DNA of 64,000 nucleotides. Source: Anthoceros angustus. Its lineage: Eukaryota > Streptophyta > Anthocerotopsida > Anthocerotales > Anthocerotaceae. The translations under genes and the position numbers were made by a program. The DNA lies in the NCBI GenBank assembly GCA_010909165.1, contig VJWM01000209.1:62001-126000 (forward strand). The letters run 5' to 3'. The notes under the pieces were generated by a model. The model was not told the DNA's origin, ran no database searches, and worked only from the letters and a program-made list of their open reading frames with translations. Positions 1 through 10,073 of the stretch are shown piece after piece (position 1 is the first letter of the stretch; the number at the start of each line of letters is the position of its first letter).

Positions 1-211
1 CAGCGCGAAGGCGCGTCCCTCCCAGATCGCACCCTCGGTGATACGGCTCAAGCAGTGGAGATCTCTGGCGTCCTTGCGGCGCACTGGATCGGGAGGAGGC
101 TGTAGGTGAGGTTGCACCACAGGGTAGCCTTGCAGGAGATGTGCAAGGTGAGGCAGCGCCCTATTGGATCGAGCTGCGGCTGATTTTGCTCTGGATTAAA
201 GGCGCAGGTTT

Positions 212-790
212 CTAGACCTTTGTGGGAGCAAGTCTTGCAGGATATGATGGCTGATTACAGGCCTTTGTAAGGCGAGTACTTGTTGGGCGCCGGCCCTTGT
301 CGGGTGTGTGCAGGCGCTCCCATCCTCGATCCCACTCGGACGTGCTGGTCATCAGCTCCCACTCACATCTGCAAGGTCGGTCAAAGGAGCAACCTTGCAC
401 ATGTCTGCTGGTTCGACGATAATGGATGGTGCTCCTCCAATTCTCTCCCTCGGCGGTGGACAGGCGGTGCTCGTCAATAACAACACTCCTGAATACATGA
501 TCCGAGTCTCGGGGTTCACCAGCTTGTATCCCTTTATGCCTTGAGATATCCCACAAACAGATCTTGTTGGCCTTAGCATCGAGCTTGGCGAAGTTGTTTG
601 GATATATGAGCATATGCAGTGCTCATCTGAAGATGCGACAAATGGGGTTTGAGTCCTAACGTCTCTCGCATAGGGTTATTCTCCATTAAAGAGGTTTGGG
701 TCCCTAAAGACCAAAAATGACCCAGCAGGCCAAAATGCATCATCTTTAGCAAACCACTCTTTAGACATGTCTTGAAGACATTGACCATGT
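212..790 (-). pseudogene. copia integrase C-terminal fragment
   Basis: The minus strand encodes pieces matching the copia integrase region after the catalytic core: residues KLDAKANK, a disrupted version of the 'GY..GIKGYKL' segment, NPE and VVIDE. The downstream part continues as the low-complexity linker before reverse transcriptase. The matching stretch of copy B (19853-20470) keeps the frame better (FGAPAYAHI..QLR..LDAKANK..FVGY). Frameshifts make this a fossil. The identification is firm; function is excluded as written. Confidence 0.75.
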
Positions 791-974
791 TATTTTCTCG
801 TGAATACTTACGCTACTTGAGTTTAAGCGAAGAAGGTTTTGATTTCACCTTCACAAGGAAGGGATTTCAAGGATTTTAACGGTGCTAGGAATCCTAAACA
901 CCTCTTTCGCGCGATAGTACTTCCTAGTAGGGTGAGCGTAGGCAAACCAAACAAAACTAGTCCAAGCCAAAGCT

Positions 975-1325
975 GCCGGACGTCGGCGCAACCAACATGC
1001 GACAATTGCAAGCCGAAAAGAAGCAACTTCGTCGGACGTCCGGCGCAATTGTGATAGAACGATCGATAGCTTGATCATGGCCATCTCGAGCAAACTCGAC
1101 TCTAGAAAGTAGCGGACGATACGGGTGCCTTGTACACAACCCGAGGATCTCCATTGTTAGAGTGAAAAACATAGGAATTGGAGCAAGCACGGACGTTCGG
1201 CACTTTGGTGCGAGTCTAAAACTGCGCCGGACGTCGGCGCAATTTAGACCCCAATCTTGCGGGCGTCCAGCGAGATGGAAATGGTGGAGTGGATGCGGCG
1301 GACGTCCGTATAAATGTATATATAT
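975..1325. repeat. Cluster of CGGACGTC(C/G) palindromic motifs
   Basis: About six occurrences of a motif built on GGACGTCC lie within 350 bases (for example CCGGACGTCGGCGCAA near 977 and 1227, CGGACGTCCGGCGCAA near 1034, CGGACGTCCG at 1309). The last one is followed at once by TATAAATG, so the cluster could be an upstream activating array of a retroelement promoter. Duplicated at 20656-21003. Confidence 0.7.
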
Positions 1326-1415
1326 TGTTTGTATCCCTTCTAAAGCATCCACTCGGGTAAGGGTGGAGATAGACACCTGGTATAAGAGGTAAGGGTGGAG
1401 ATAGACACCCGTATA

Positions 1416-1750
1416 AGAACTCCAGATTAAGCACCTCGGGTCGGATCGATGTCGAGGATGGGGTGCTTTGACTTTGGTGCTTTGAGAACTCCACGGATCG
1501 CACTTCTTGGGTCGGATTAGTCCTAGGACGGGTTGCTTGTTTTGGAAGAACTCCAAGGTTAAGCACCCGGTCGGATCGATGCAGATGGGGTGCTTGACTT
1601 TGGTGCTTTGAGAACTCCGTTAAGCACTCTTGGGTGGATTAGTACTAGGATGGGTTGCTTGTTTTGGCGCTTTGAAAACTTTGTAACAACTCCTTTGTTA
1701 AGCAACCTAGGCGTATCAATACCGGGATGGAGTGTTGATTTTTAGTGGTT
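1416..1750 (+). repeat. Tandem 5S-rRNA-like modules (5 copies)
   Basis: Five modules of 63-75 bases start near 1416, 1485, 1547, 1611 and 1685. Each begins AGAACTCC (or AACAACTCC), then TTAAGC, a GGG(T/C) core and AGTACTAGGATGGGTT or a diverged form. This is the order of the 3' half of plant 5S rRNA (GAACTCCGAAGTTAAGC ... AGTACTAGGATGGGTG), which holds the A box, intermediate element and C box of the pol III internal promoter. The 5' half of 5S rRNA is absent, so these are not 5S genes. Odd and even modules differ, giving a dimer of about 130 bases. Confidence 0.75.
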
Positions 1751-1847
1751 TGAAAAATTTGTAAATCATCCGGTATCTAGAAGCGTAAAGTCATGAATAT
1801 TATTTTTGAAAATCATTTGTTGGTTGATGTTATATTCTCACATTAGC

Positions 1848-1879
1848 ACTTGATGTCACCTGTGACGGTGACATCAAGT
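1848..1879. repeat. Perfect 13-bp inverted repeat, 6-base spacer
   Basis: ACTTGATGTCACC, spacer TGTGAC, then GGTGACATCAAGT. It lies directly next to the 5S-like array. The same palindrome occurs at 21539-21570, and a shortened version at 21803-21826. Confidence 0.85.
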
Positions 1880-2091
1880 TAAGCAGCTAGAATATATCGG
1901 TACTGCAAGGCGTGGGTCGAGAGAGGATGGAAAGGGCTCCAAAGGCCGGGCGGAGGGCAGCCATCTGCCTCCTCGTCCTGGACCTCAATTCTTCATCCTC
2001 TCGCGATTTTCCTCACTTCACAAAATTAGAAAATCCGACATGAAAGCCATACTTCTTATCACAATTCCGTGCTCATGGGAAGGATCAAAAA

Positions 2092-2112
2092 ATATGGCTC
2101 GATACCATATCG
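2092..2112 (-). other. copia primer-binding-site-like sequence (damaged)
   Basis: On the minus strand this reads as the TGGTATCAGAGCC sequence, complementary to the 3' end of initiator methionine tRNA and typical of plant copia elements, but with two bases missing. The intact version is in copy B at 22045-22062. Confidence 0.6.
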
Positions 2113-2129
2113 TTGTGTGGATTGTGGGT

Positions 2130-3770
2130 GAGAGCACGGGAGGCGAGAGTGCACGAGGCACGAGGCGGAAGGTAGTTATCGTTATGATCAAAGAAAAAAT
2201 AAAAAGAGTATATATGAGTATTTAGGTATTTAATTAAGTATATAACCTGATTATGAAACTAACCTAAACTAACATAATTTCCTTTAAGCTCGGGAGGTTG
2301 CTGTATCTTGGTTTGGGTCTTCATCTTCAAGGTTGAAGAAATCTGCGATAATAGGATCTTCATTCAGTCAGTGCACTCATTGTAAAGCTCCAAATATCAG
2401 AGACCACAGGTGCCACAAAATTTTTGGTTTGTGCCCAAGAAGAAGTCCATCTGCTCAAAAAGGCCAAGAGCGGTGTCCCCTTGATACATGCTTTTTTCTC
2501 CTTCATCGTGTTCTTCTTCGCCTCTACTACTTGCTTACCTTGCTTCAACGACGGTCCAAATATATGGTGAAACCGCTGCAAATTTCATCACGAATGCTTC
2601 ACCTCCAAATTGCCCTTGTTCACTTTGAAATATTTCTCTTCAACATCAAAATTAGTTTTGGGTGCCTTCATCTGTTCAAGTCGTCTTCTCCAAACCAACC
2701 TGTTGCATTATTCCACATGACCGTGGGAAAAATCTGTGCCGTAATGCAAAAGATCCGCCATGGCTTCCTTTTCAAGGCTAGCTAGGACGCAACGCGACTT
2801 GGTGTGGCTTTGTGAATCTCAATGTGTATTATTTAATACAATACATAACATCTTGGGGCGACCAATATGCACCCGGGATGAAGCACGAGTGAGGGCAATG
2901 TATGCCGTAAACACTTCGACTACGAGGTCTACCGTAGTCGTAGTGGGGAATGCTATATAAAGGCACAACGTCTTTTTATAAACTAGCTAGGCTGGTCATC
3001 ACATAATCTACGCAGTGAAAAGGGCAAAACGAACAGCAGCTTGGTTATTCTATGTGAGCAGATCGGTTTATGATTACGCAAACCACTTCACGATCACATT
3101 TTCTTCACGATTAAGTATATTTCCTGCTGGTCCTAATTAAGTATAGTGAATGAATCACCACCTTTGTGAATAAAGTTGAACTTCAAGTTTCTTTAGGCTC
3201 TGTCTCTAAGGCTCTATCTCTTTAGGGGCATGTTGAAGAAACATTTGTGAATGGTGTTTCAAAAAACTAGACAATATCGTTGAAGTACACACGTAGTGTG
3301 GTTTTTTTAATACAAAATATGCTCAAATAAACCAAATAATATCATTGGAAAAACATGTATTTTATTTTCGAAAACACATATATTTTTGAAGAAACATGGA
3401 TTAGGATTTATGAAATTTAAAAAGACAGCTTGAAGACATACTTGAACAAACATGCATTATGTTGTAAAAACATGTATAGTGTTTGAGGAAACAAGCATTG
3501 TGTTTCAAAAACCATAAAAGAATTGCTTGAAGAAACATTATAGTTAGAAGAAATATTACATTTTTCAAGTCTTGCCATTGTGCAGTGAAATTGATGTTGG
3601 GTATAGGCATGTAAATCCCTATGTCACTGCAAAAGAAAGGACTGAAGATTCAAGCTAGGATGCTTGAGCGTGGCTTCGTCTTTGAATTGGTGCCATTAAT
3701 TTCAACTTAAATGAAGGAGAAGGCATAGCAATCTCAGCACACTTAGCACAACCTGGATGAAGGAATTACA
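2130..3770. other. AT-rich stretch without recognisable gene
   Basis: I see no conserved protein in this 1.6-kb stretch. It holds a short dyad (CGACTACG ... CGTAGTCG near 2918-2940) followed by TATATAA, and a region rich in GAAACA/ACATG-like words at 3230-3560 that gives spurious Phe/Cys/His-rich frames on the minus strand. It occurs about twice in copy B. Confidence 0.6.
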
Positions 3771-3777
3771 CCAACTA

Positions 3778-4304
3778 CAGTCCACCCCCCCTAATTGGGA
3801 CTGGTTCGGAGTGCCTTTAGAGGTCCCATTAAGGGAGGTGTCCCGATTGTATTTTCCCTATTTAAAAATAATAAAAATGTTATAAAATTTAAAACAAATC
3901 AAAAATACCCAAAAAAAAGAAAATTTAAATTTTGATTGATAGGTTTCACTAAAAATAACTTTTACCAGTTCTTTATATAGTTTTTTGAAAGCTAGCACTC
4001 TCTCTAAGCATCAAAAACCTCTACCTATCATAAAGGAAAAAGCTTAGCTTAAGAGTCTTCAATCACACCTAAAAGTCTATAAAGCTCTGAAATAATGGAT
4101 TCTTTTTCTTTTTTAGATTTTTAGTAAAAAATGAGAAATCCCATTTAGGAGGTGAAACTAACATGAATGTATGCTTCAAAAGGTCCCAATTATCATTTAG
4201 GAAAAGTCCCATTTGTTACATTATAAACTAAAGGGAGTAGGATGGGAGGTCCCATTTAGAGAGGAATCCCATTTATAGAATTCCCAATTAGGGGGGGCCG
4301 ACTG
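3778..4304. mobile_element. pogo/Tigger-like MITE, TA target duplication
   Basis: A 527-bp non-autonomous element with terminal inverted repeats of about 23-27 bases: left end CAGTCCACCCCCCTAATTGGG, right end (reverse complement) CAGTCGGCCCCCCCTAATTGG. It is flanked by TA on both sides (3776-3777, 4305-4306), the target duplication of Tc1/mariner-pogo elements. Internal sequence is AT-rich and repeats sub-terminal words such as 'TCCCATTT' and 'AGGTCCCATT'. No transposase is present. Copies at 24086-24212 and 25814-26316 are partial. Confidence 0.8.
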
Positions 4305-4312
4305 TACTTGTT

Positions 4313-4335
4313 GTACTTGCACCTGGTGCAAGTGC
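4313..4335. repeat. 9-bp near-perfect palindrome
   Basis: ACTTGCACC T GGTGCAAGT immediately outside the right MITE end, conserved in copy B near 26323-26343. It could form a small hairpin or be an operator-like site; no function can be assigned. Confidence 0.6.
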
Positions 4336-4735
4336 TAAGAACTCCAGCTCAATCCATTTTCGTTGTCATCTCCATTCAAGTGTGTGACCACGCAGGAATT
4401 GGCGCGCACAAAGCTGATAACGGGCTTATCACGGGCCCGGGAAGTAGAGCATTTAAATATGATTTACGAAACAGGAAACACCAAAAGGGAAGCTTGGATA
4501 AATGAAAACCGTTTTGGTTTTAAAACCGCACGCGACACAGGTACAGTATTCACATGGAGGCGAGTCTTCATCGTACATGCCACATGCACGGACATGGAGG
4601 CAACGACCGTATACTGACCGCATACGGGATGGAGGTGGGGCCGACGGAGGCTGCCCGGATGGTCGGGCCAATCTGCTTTTTTTAAAGAATTCCTTGCAGC
4701 GCTGCTACTGGGGGGAGGGACTGCAGAAGCCTCTG

Positions 4736-4830
4736 CGTGCTTGAAATGCATTCCAGTCATTGAAAGTATCGCAGGGGCAGTCACGGACGTGGTATTGGTT
4801 GTGGGGATTGGAGTGGCGCTTGCAGCTACG
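4736..4830 (+). pseudogene. Partial duplicate of the P450 5' end
   Basis: This segment repeats the P450 leader and first codons: 'GCTTGAAATGCATTCC..AGTATCGCAGG..CAG', then ACGGACGTGGTATTGG where the gene has ATGGAAGTGACATTGG, then the same GGATTGGAGTGGCGCTTGCA. The start codon is ACG, and similarity stops after about 15 codons. It lies about 250 bases upstream of the real start, a relic of unequal exchange. Present in copy B at 26733-26820. Confidence 0.7.
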
Positions 4831-4948
4831 AGAGGATAAGCCGGTCGCACGCCTTAACTTGCCTTCACACTTCACAGCATTGATGCTGAGCATTGTGTGA
4901 CCTCCACAGCTCATGAAGCTGAGCATTGTGTGAAGTGGGAGGGAGTGC

Positions 4949-4978
4949 AGCTGCCTCTGCCTCTGCCTCTGCCTCTGC
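4949..4978 (+). repeat. CTCTGC hexamer microsatellite in the P450 leader
   Basis: About five CTCTGC units, 45-75 bases upstream of the P450 start codon; also in copy B at 26941-26970. It probably lies in the 5' untranslated leader. Confidence 0.75.
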
Positions 4979-5022
4979 ATTCTTGAGGTTGAATGCCGTT
5001 GTTGAAATAATCGGAGGCAGCC

Positions 5023-7258
5023 ATGGAAGTGACATTGGGTGAGATTGGAGTGGCGCTTGCAATGCGGTGCTAGCTGTGGCCTGGCCAGTGTGGAGGTACT
5101 GGGAGCGGGGGATGTGGGCGCCCAAGGGCTCAAGCAGCTGCCGGGGACCATGGGCTTCCTGCTGGGAGAGATGGAGCTGCTGGGCTACTTCAAGGTCGGG
5201 GATCCGGAGACATTCACGGCCAAGCGCTTTCGCAAGTATGGCGATGTGTTCAAGTCGCATGTGTTAGGAGTCCGTATGTGTTTTCAGGGCGCCGAGGCGG
5301 CCAAGCTCTTGCTCAATGGAGCACAAGCTGGTACAGGCGCACCAGTTCCTCCCGCGAGGCAGCTGGTGGGCAGGAGTCGCTCCTCAATGTACACGGCCCC
5401 ACGCACAAGTTCTATCGCAAAATTCTCAACGAATCTTCATGGGCGAAGGCATTAGGAAGTATCTGCCGGTGTCGGAGCAATCGGCTCTAGAGACCCTCAG
5501 TTCCTGGAACTGGGCGACGTCCCGTCATGAGACACGAGGGCAAGGAGTGCACAGAATTGGGCCACTCTTACCGTTTGTCTGCAATCTAATTGCAATGTTT
5601 GTGCAGAGCTCGTGATGTTTGCTAACTGGTAGTTGCTGACGGTGCGCAGTTCGCTTATCATGTGATCGTGGGACTGGTGCTGAGCTGGGGTCCTGGTTCA
5701 GTGCGTGACAGGAGCTTGGAGCTCACCAAACAGTGAGTACCAGCTTGATCACGGTGCCCATCAATCTTCCTGGATTCGCCTTCACAAGGCCATGCAGGTG
5801 GGAATTCGTTCAGGCCCAATTTGGAGCACAGGTGTCCAATTTCTCCCAGGGCTTGCAGGACACATTAAATCTAACAGTGCTAGTGGACTGGGCGTGCAGG
5901 CAAGAAAGGAGCTGGGTAAAATGTTCGACACCGAATTTGCGCTGAGAAGGAGCGGAAAATTTGTTCGCAGCGACCTGCTGAATGAAATGATGAAGGCAGT
6001 CGGACCCCGATTCTTCCAGCGACAAGCCTGCCCTGGACGACGAGCAGCTGAGGGACAATGTGCTCACCATGATCGTTGCTGGCTTTGAGACCACCACCAA
6101 CACACTCACCTGGCTTGCCAAGCTGCTGCATGAGAATCCCAGCGTCAAGGAGAAGCTGCTGGTGAGCCTGGCCTGGGGATATATCAAGACGTCGTCCATA
6201 GGAATCGAAATTGGTTTGGAACAGCTTGGATCCAAGCGAGCCCCACCTTGTTGTTTGGTTTTTCTGTCTGTTTAACTGTAGGCTGAGCATTTGGCTCTGA
6301 GAAGAAACAAACAAGCTGGAGAGCCACTGACATGGGCGGATCTCGGCCAACCGATGGCCTACACCTTGAAAGTGAGACTCGGATCCTCAACATTCTCCAA
6401 CCTAGTAGTGGCCCAATACTCACTGGAATCTGGCGCAAGCTAAGATCCATCTGTCTTGTCTCCTGTGTGCATGCAGGTGATCAACGAGGCACCTGAGTGT
6501 CTTCTATCGCTTTGTGGTTGCATCGACAGGTCAAGGAGGACTTTACATTCAACGGTATGTATGCTGCACCTGGCATTGGCAACCGTAAATATTCCTTCCC
6601 TACTCCAAGCGGGAGTCCTAACATGGGTCTGCTTGATTACTGGTATGATTTTCCCGAAGCTTTCTACCTGACACATGTGCCACCTGCAGGATACCACATT
6701 CCTAAAGGCTGGAACTTTGTGCTCGACACTCAAAACTTGCACCATAGTCCAGACATCTTCCAAGACCCAGAGATCTTCAATCCCTCTCGCTTCGATGTAA
6801 GAGCCTGATGCTTGAATTCAACACTAGAATCATTACAGACGTCGCCGAATCATAGACAACGAACAACATCTTGGGAGTTATCTTGTGACACTGCGTTCTG
6901 ATGCTACCAACAGGTGCCACCGAAGCCCTTCACCCTGCTGCCGTGGGAGGTGGAAGCAGATTGTGCCTTGGGAAGGAGCTGGCACTAATGAACATGAAAG
7001 TGATGTTGCATCACATGATGCTTAAATTCAGGTGAGTCCCCATAATTCTTCTGCAATAGCTCACAAGTCATTTACAGTGCCTCTCTACATGTATACTTCT
7101 TTGCTAACCGATGGGTGCCGACCCCGTGTTGAAACAGGTGGACAGTAGACAAGCCAGACACTGGCCTAGTCGTTTCAGGTCTGCCATACCCCAAAACCGG
7201 TGTCCCCATACGCATCGAGGCTGTCCAGGACTACTCGTCTGCCAACCGAGCTATGTAA
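5023..7258 (+). CDS. Cytochrome P450 (CYP85-clan type), copy A, frameshifted
   Basis: Haem-thiolate monooxygenase, expected to be ER-anchored and to oxidise a terpenoid. Exons by comparison with copy B and splice sites: 5023-5544, 5650-5797, 5900-6161, 6477-6554, 6690-6796, 6914-7031, 7138-7258. The N-terminus is a hydrophobic anchor (start MEVTLG); then the proline-rich hinge (LPGT.GF.L), I-helix AGFETT at about 6080, and NPSRFD (PERF equivalent) in exon 5. Exon 6 holds the haem loop GGGSRLCLGKELAL, but the Phe codon before it has lost one base. The K-helix ExxR is also broken here (EAPE at 6488; copy B has EALR), and exon 1 is shifted several times. The first donor is GAGTGC where copy B has GTGCGT. 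Hinge and haem loop resemble CYP85-clan families such as CYP716, CYP720 and CYP707; the subfamily cannot be told. It lies 2.8 kb upstream of the diterpene synthase on the same strand. As assembled it encodes no full protein. Confidence 0.85.
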
Positions 7259-7611
7259 TACATCAGAGCTTGGCGTAAACCTTGGGATAAAGTGATCCTG
7301 CCGTCGAAGGTTATGGGTCCGACAAGGTCTCCAACTGTAGTGCTTCAATATTTTATCCAGTGGATTTTAGTAAAGGTGAGGTAGGACGTCTGGGACTATG
7401 GATCTTTCTGACAGTCCATTCCAGTTTTAGCAAAAGGTGAGGTACGGACGTCTGCGTCCCTCCGGCAGTCCCATTGCTGTCGCACGTTTCGACGGCACTG
7501 TATTCAGAGAAAGTTGGAGATTCTTTGAGAAAAAGCTGCAGCATCTGCTTGCGACTTGACAAGTTCATACTTCATACTGAGTCAGCAATGTGCGAAAGCA
7601 GGAGGGATTGC

Positions 7612-7680
7612 TGCAGCATGGCATTCTTGAAATTGCATTCCGTCCTTCAAAGAATCGCAGGCAGCCATGGACGTGACGAG
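7612..7680 (+). pseudogene. Second P450 5'-end relic, downstream
   Basis: The words 'GCATTCTTGAAATTGCATTCC', 'AAAGAATCGCAGGCAGCC' and ATGGACGTGACG match the leader and start of the P450 (ATGGAAGTGACA). Similarity then ends. This suggests that a further P450 gene once followed and was lost. Copy B: 30861-30925. Confidence 0.55.
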
Positions 7681-8136
7681 GGGCCTAACACGCGTATGAT
7701 GAATCCTGCGTGGCGAGGAGATGACCAATTTGCTAATGTATCTGAAATATCTCCATGTATCTCAAATACGTGCGGAGATCCAGCCGCGTGCTACGCTTAG
7801 CCGTAGAAATCAGGTGGCCAGGTGCGGGGCCCGCTGACATTGGTGTACTTCATGGTCATGTCTCGCACATTGCCATTAACATCCATGACGTAGAGATCGT
7901 CTATACGGTCCAGCAATTCACCACCGGCCGGGTCCTTGTCCGAGGCATTTTTGTCTTTTGGTTTGTATATGATTACACTTGTCTAGCATGAAGTCATCGC
8001 AGATGCTTTGGTTTAGTGGTCGGATCAGCCCCTGCACCGAAGCGATCCGGTCTTAATCCGTCTAGTCTGCATTTTGTGTGTCGGACACCCTTATGTCTAG
8101 TTTGCATTTTGTGTGTCGGACACCCTATGTCTGGAC

Positions 8137-8280
8137 GCGATAACCCTTGTTGGGTTTGGCGTCACCAGGTTGCCCTTGTTGGGTCCCTTGTTGGTTGTTG
8201 CCCTTGTTGGGTCCCTTGTTGGGTTTGGCGTCACCAGGTTGCCCTTGTTGGGTCTGGCGTGACCTGGGTTGCCCGGCATA
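8137..8280 (+). repeat. Minisatellite of TTGCCCTTGTTGGGT units
   Basis: About seven imperfect copies of a CCCTTGTTGGGT core, some separated by TTGGCGTCACCAGG. It lies within the MULE-like element, so it is absent from copy B. Confidence 0.85.
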
Positions 8281-8427
8281 CAGAGGTATATACATATGAA
8301 TGCATACAGAGGTATACATATTCATATGATTGAGAGGGTATGGACTACATGGTCCTGGGTTGCCCGGTGGCATACAGAGGTATATACATATGAATGCATA
8401 TAGAGGTATATACATATTCTGCCATAG

Positions 8428-9300
8428 GACCGATGCAAAGCCGAGGCATGAGGCCGGCATGCGGGCATGCCTCTCTTTCTTTCCGGCGTCTCCCTTTCCG
8501 GCAACGGGCGTCCGTCGTCGCTCCTCTCAACGGCTCCTTCCACCCCTCCTCTCAACGGCTCCCGTCCGCGCTCCTTTCAACGCCGTCCAACGCCGTCCTT
8601 CCGCACTGCTCACTCGTATGTGGTCCCAACTTGTTCCCACATCCCCTATTCTCGTTCCTAATGCGCTCCAAAACGAACGTTTCAAGTATCATAACCCACT
8701 TCTAATGCGGCTCAGTTCAGAGGAAGCTTGACTTGGGTACGATCGAGCAAGCAAGCGGTAGTCTCTCCAATATCGTGATGTCAGCGGAATGGAACATTTG
8801 CCTCACTCACTCAAGTGCAGACACCGGAGCCAGCATCTTCACCAAGGAGCCTCACACTCAAGTGCAGACACCGGAGCCCAGCATCTTCACCAAGGAGCAT
8901 TTGTCATGGGCTGTGGGCGATCATCGAGGGAAGATCAAAATGCACATGAATGTGAAGCGCGCTTACATTCCTTCTGACCGTGTAGGTGATTTTATTGCAG
9001 GTGAGAAAACATAATCTATTACAGTATGTTCAAAATGAACAGGACAGTGGGAGTTCGTGATCGAGTGCTTGGTGAAGAGGTTGAGACCCGAGACAGTTGA
9101 GACCCGAGACGGGTGACCATGAGGAGGAGCGCGGACGGAGCCGTTAAGAGGACGACGGATGCCCGTTGCCGGAAAGGAGACGCCAGAAAGAAAGAGAGGC
9201 ATGCCCGCATGTCGGCCTCATGCCTCTCGGCTTTGCATCGTGGCGCCACACGGGCGATACGAATGGCAGGGCTCATTAAGTTTGCGTAAGCCTTAGGCGA
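8428..9300. mobile_element. Nested hairpin-type MITE relative
   Basis: 8428-8560 and 9115-9300 are inverted relatives: GATGCAAAGCCGAGGCATGA on the left and its reverse complement near 9220, then the GCATGC-rich segment and the 'CAACGGGCGTCCGTCGTCG' segment. The right outer end (CATTAAGTTTGCG .. AGGCGA, to 9300) matches the complete 396-bp element in copy B at 31371-31766; the left outer end is missing. Confidence 0.65.
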
Positions 9301-9372
9301 CGGGGTCATGCACGAGGGAGTCAGCGGGCCCCGCACCTGGCCACCTGATTTTCACGTCTAGCCGCGTGCTAC

Positions 9373-9550
9373 TGTCTCTGAAATATATGCGGAGCTCGAG
9401 CCGCGTGCCAACGTGTTCTAGACTCTGAAATTATGTGCCGAGCTCCAACCGCGTGCCGAATTTGACATATGTGCGGAGGTACAGCCGCGTGGGCCAGGTC
9501 TCTTATTATTTAAACCCGCACAGTTCCTGCAGATGCTCGTATAAATGTGA
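9373..9550 (+). promoter_or_regulatory. Upstream module array and TATA region of diterpene synthase A
   Basis: Repeated modules of the form (G/A)TGC(G/C)GAGNTC..GCCGCGTG lie near 9386, 9434 and 9471; a fourth one was split off to 7769 by the MULE-like insertion. Then TTATTATTTAAACCC (near 9503) and CGTATAAATG (near 9538). The start codon is at 10074. That these are the core promoter elements is inferred from sequence only. Confidence 0.5.
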
Positions 9551-10073
9551 GGCCCGCAAATCTGAGGCCCGCTTTTACTGACCGGCGGTTGCGTCCCATG
9601 TATGAAATTCACCAGCCTGCTTGTCTGCTGCCTCGCGTCGCAGCCCCGGCGAACATCGCATGTTTCGAGGGTGAGGCCTGTCAGTCTTGGGCTGGTCAGG
9701 CGTCGTCTCGTCAGCCTCTCGACGCTCTGACATGCCTGGTAATGCCACTGGAGGCCACAAGTTTTGCGACCCCGGTGGATGTAAACCAAAATCACGAGTC
9801 TGTCCAATGCCCATCACCCACGCATACCGGCGGTCAGAATGTGACAAAAGTTTTCAACTACGATTCGGCCAGGGTCACTTTGACTTGTCGTACGAAAAGC
9901 GTTTCATGACATCACGAGGACGTAAAAGCGTCCAGTGTCAGTGAAGTGCAGCTTGCGTGCATGTAATACAGAATTCTGTGTGTAAGGTAACGTACAAGTG
10001 AAGCTTGCATGCCTTGTAGACTTTGGGCCATAATATTATAGAAGTCATAGAATACCCCGTCCCTTAGGCTATA

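Larger units (their letters stand above)
1..2112 (-). mobile_element. Ty1/copia remnant (copy A)
   Basis: Minus-strand remnant of a Ty1/copia retrotransposon. Integrase C-terminal sequence lies at 212-790 and a primer-binding-site-like sequence at 2092-2112. The interval between them, where gag, protease and the start of integrase would normally be, is occupied by a CGGACGTC repeat cluster and 5S-rRNA-like modules. The polymerase part would be left of the window; the duplicate at 17.2-22.1 kb shows it. Confidence 0.7.
7795..9362. mobile_element. MULE-like DNA transposon, 1568 bp, with empty site in copy B
   Basis: The element is flanked by a perfect 10-bp direct repeat CGCGTGCTAC (7785-7794 and 9363-9372). 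Copy B has a single CGCGTGCTAC at 31031-31040 with nothing inserted. The ends are inverted repeats of about 43 bases (inner part CAGGTGGCCAGGTGCGGGG .. CCCGCTGAC). A target duplication of 9-11 bases and long ends suggest the Mutator superfamily. No transposase was recognised. Inside lie a minisatellite (8137-8280), TATACATATGAATGCATA repeats and a nested hairpin-type MITE. Confidence 0.88.

Noticed and set aside
1416-1750. A 5S rRNA gene
   Set aside because: Only the 3' half with promoter boxes is present, in diverged tandem modules; the 5' half and the T-rich terminator at the right place are missing.
3230-3560. Cys/Phe/His-rich peptide genes on the minus strand (also 23.6-23.9 and 25.4-25.6 kb)
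   Set aside because: They come from low-complexity GAAACA/ACATG words, lack conservation of frame between the copies and have no recognisable domain.
7800-8000. Transposase gene in the MULE-like element
   Set aside because: No frame of adequate length and no DDE or MULE motif; the element looks non-autonomous.
8137-8280. CRISPR-like array
   Set aside because: Repeat and spacer lengths are irregular, spacers are themselves repeated, and the DNA is plant nuclear.
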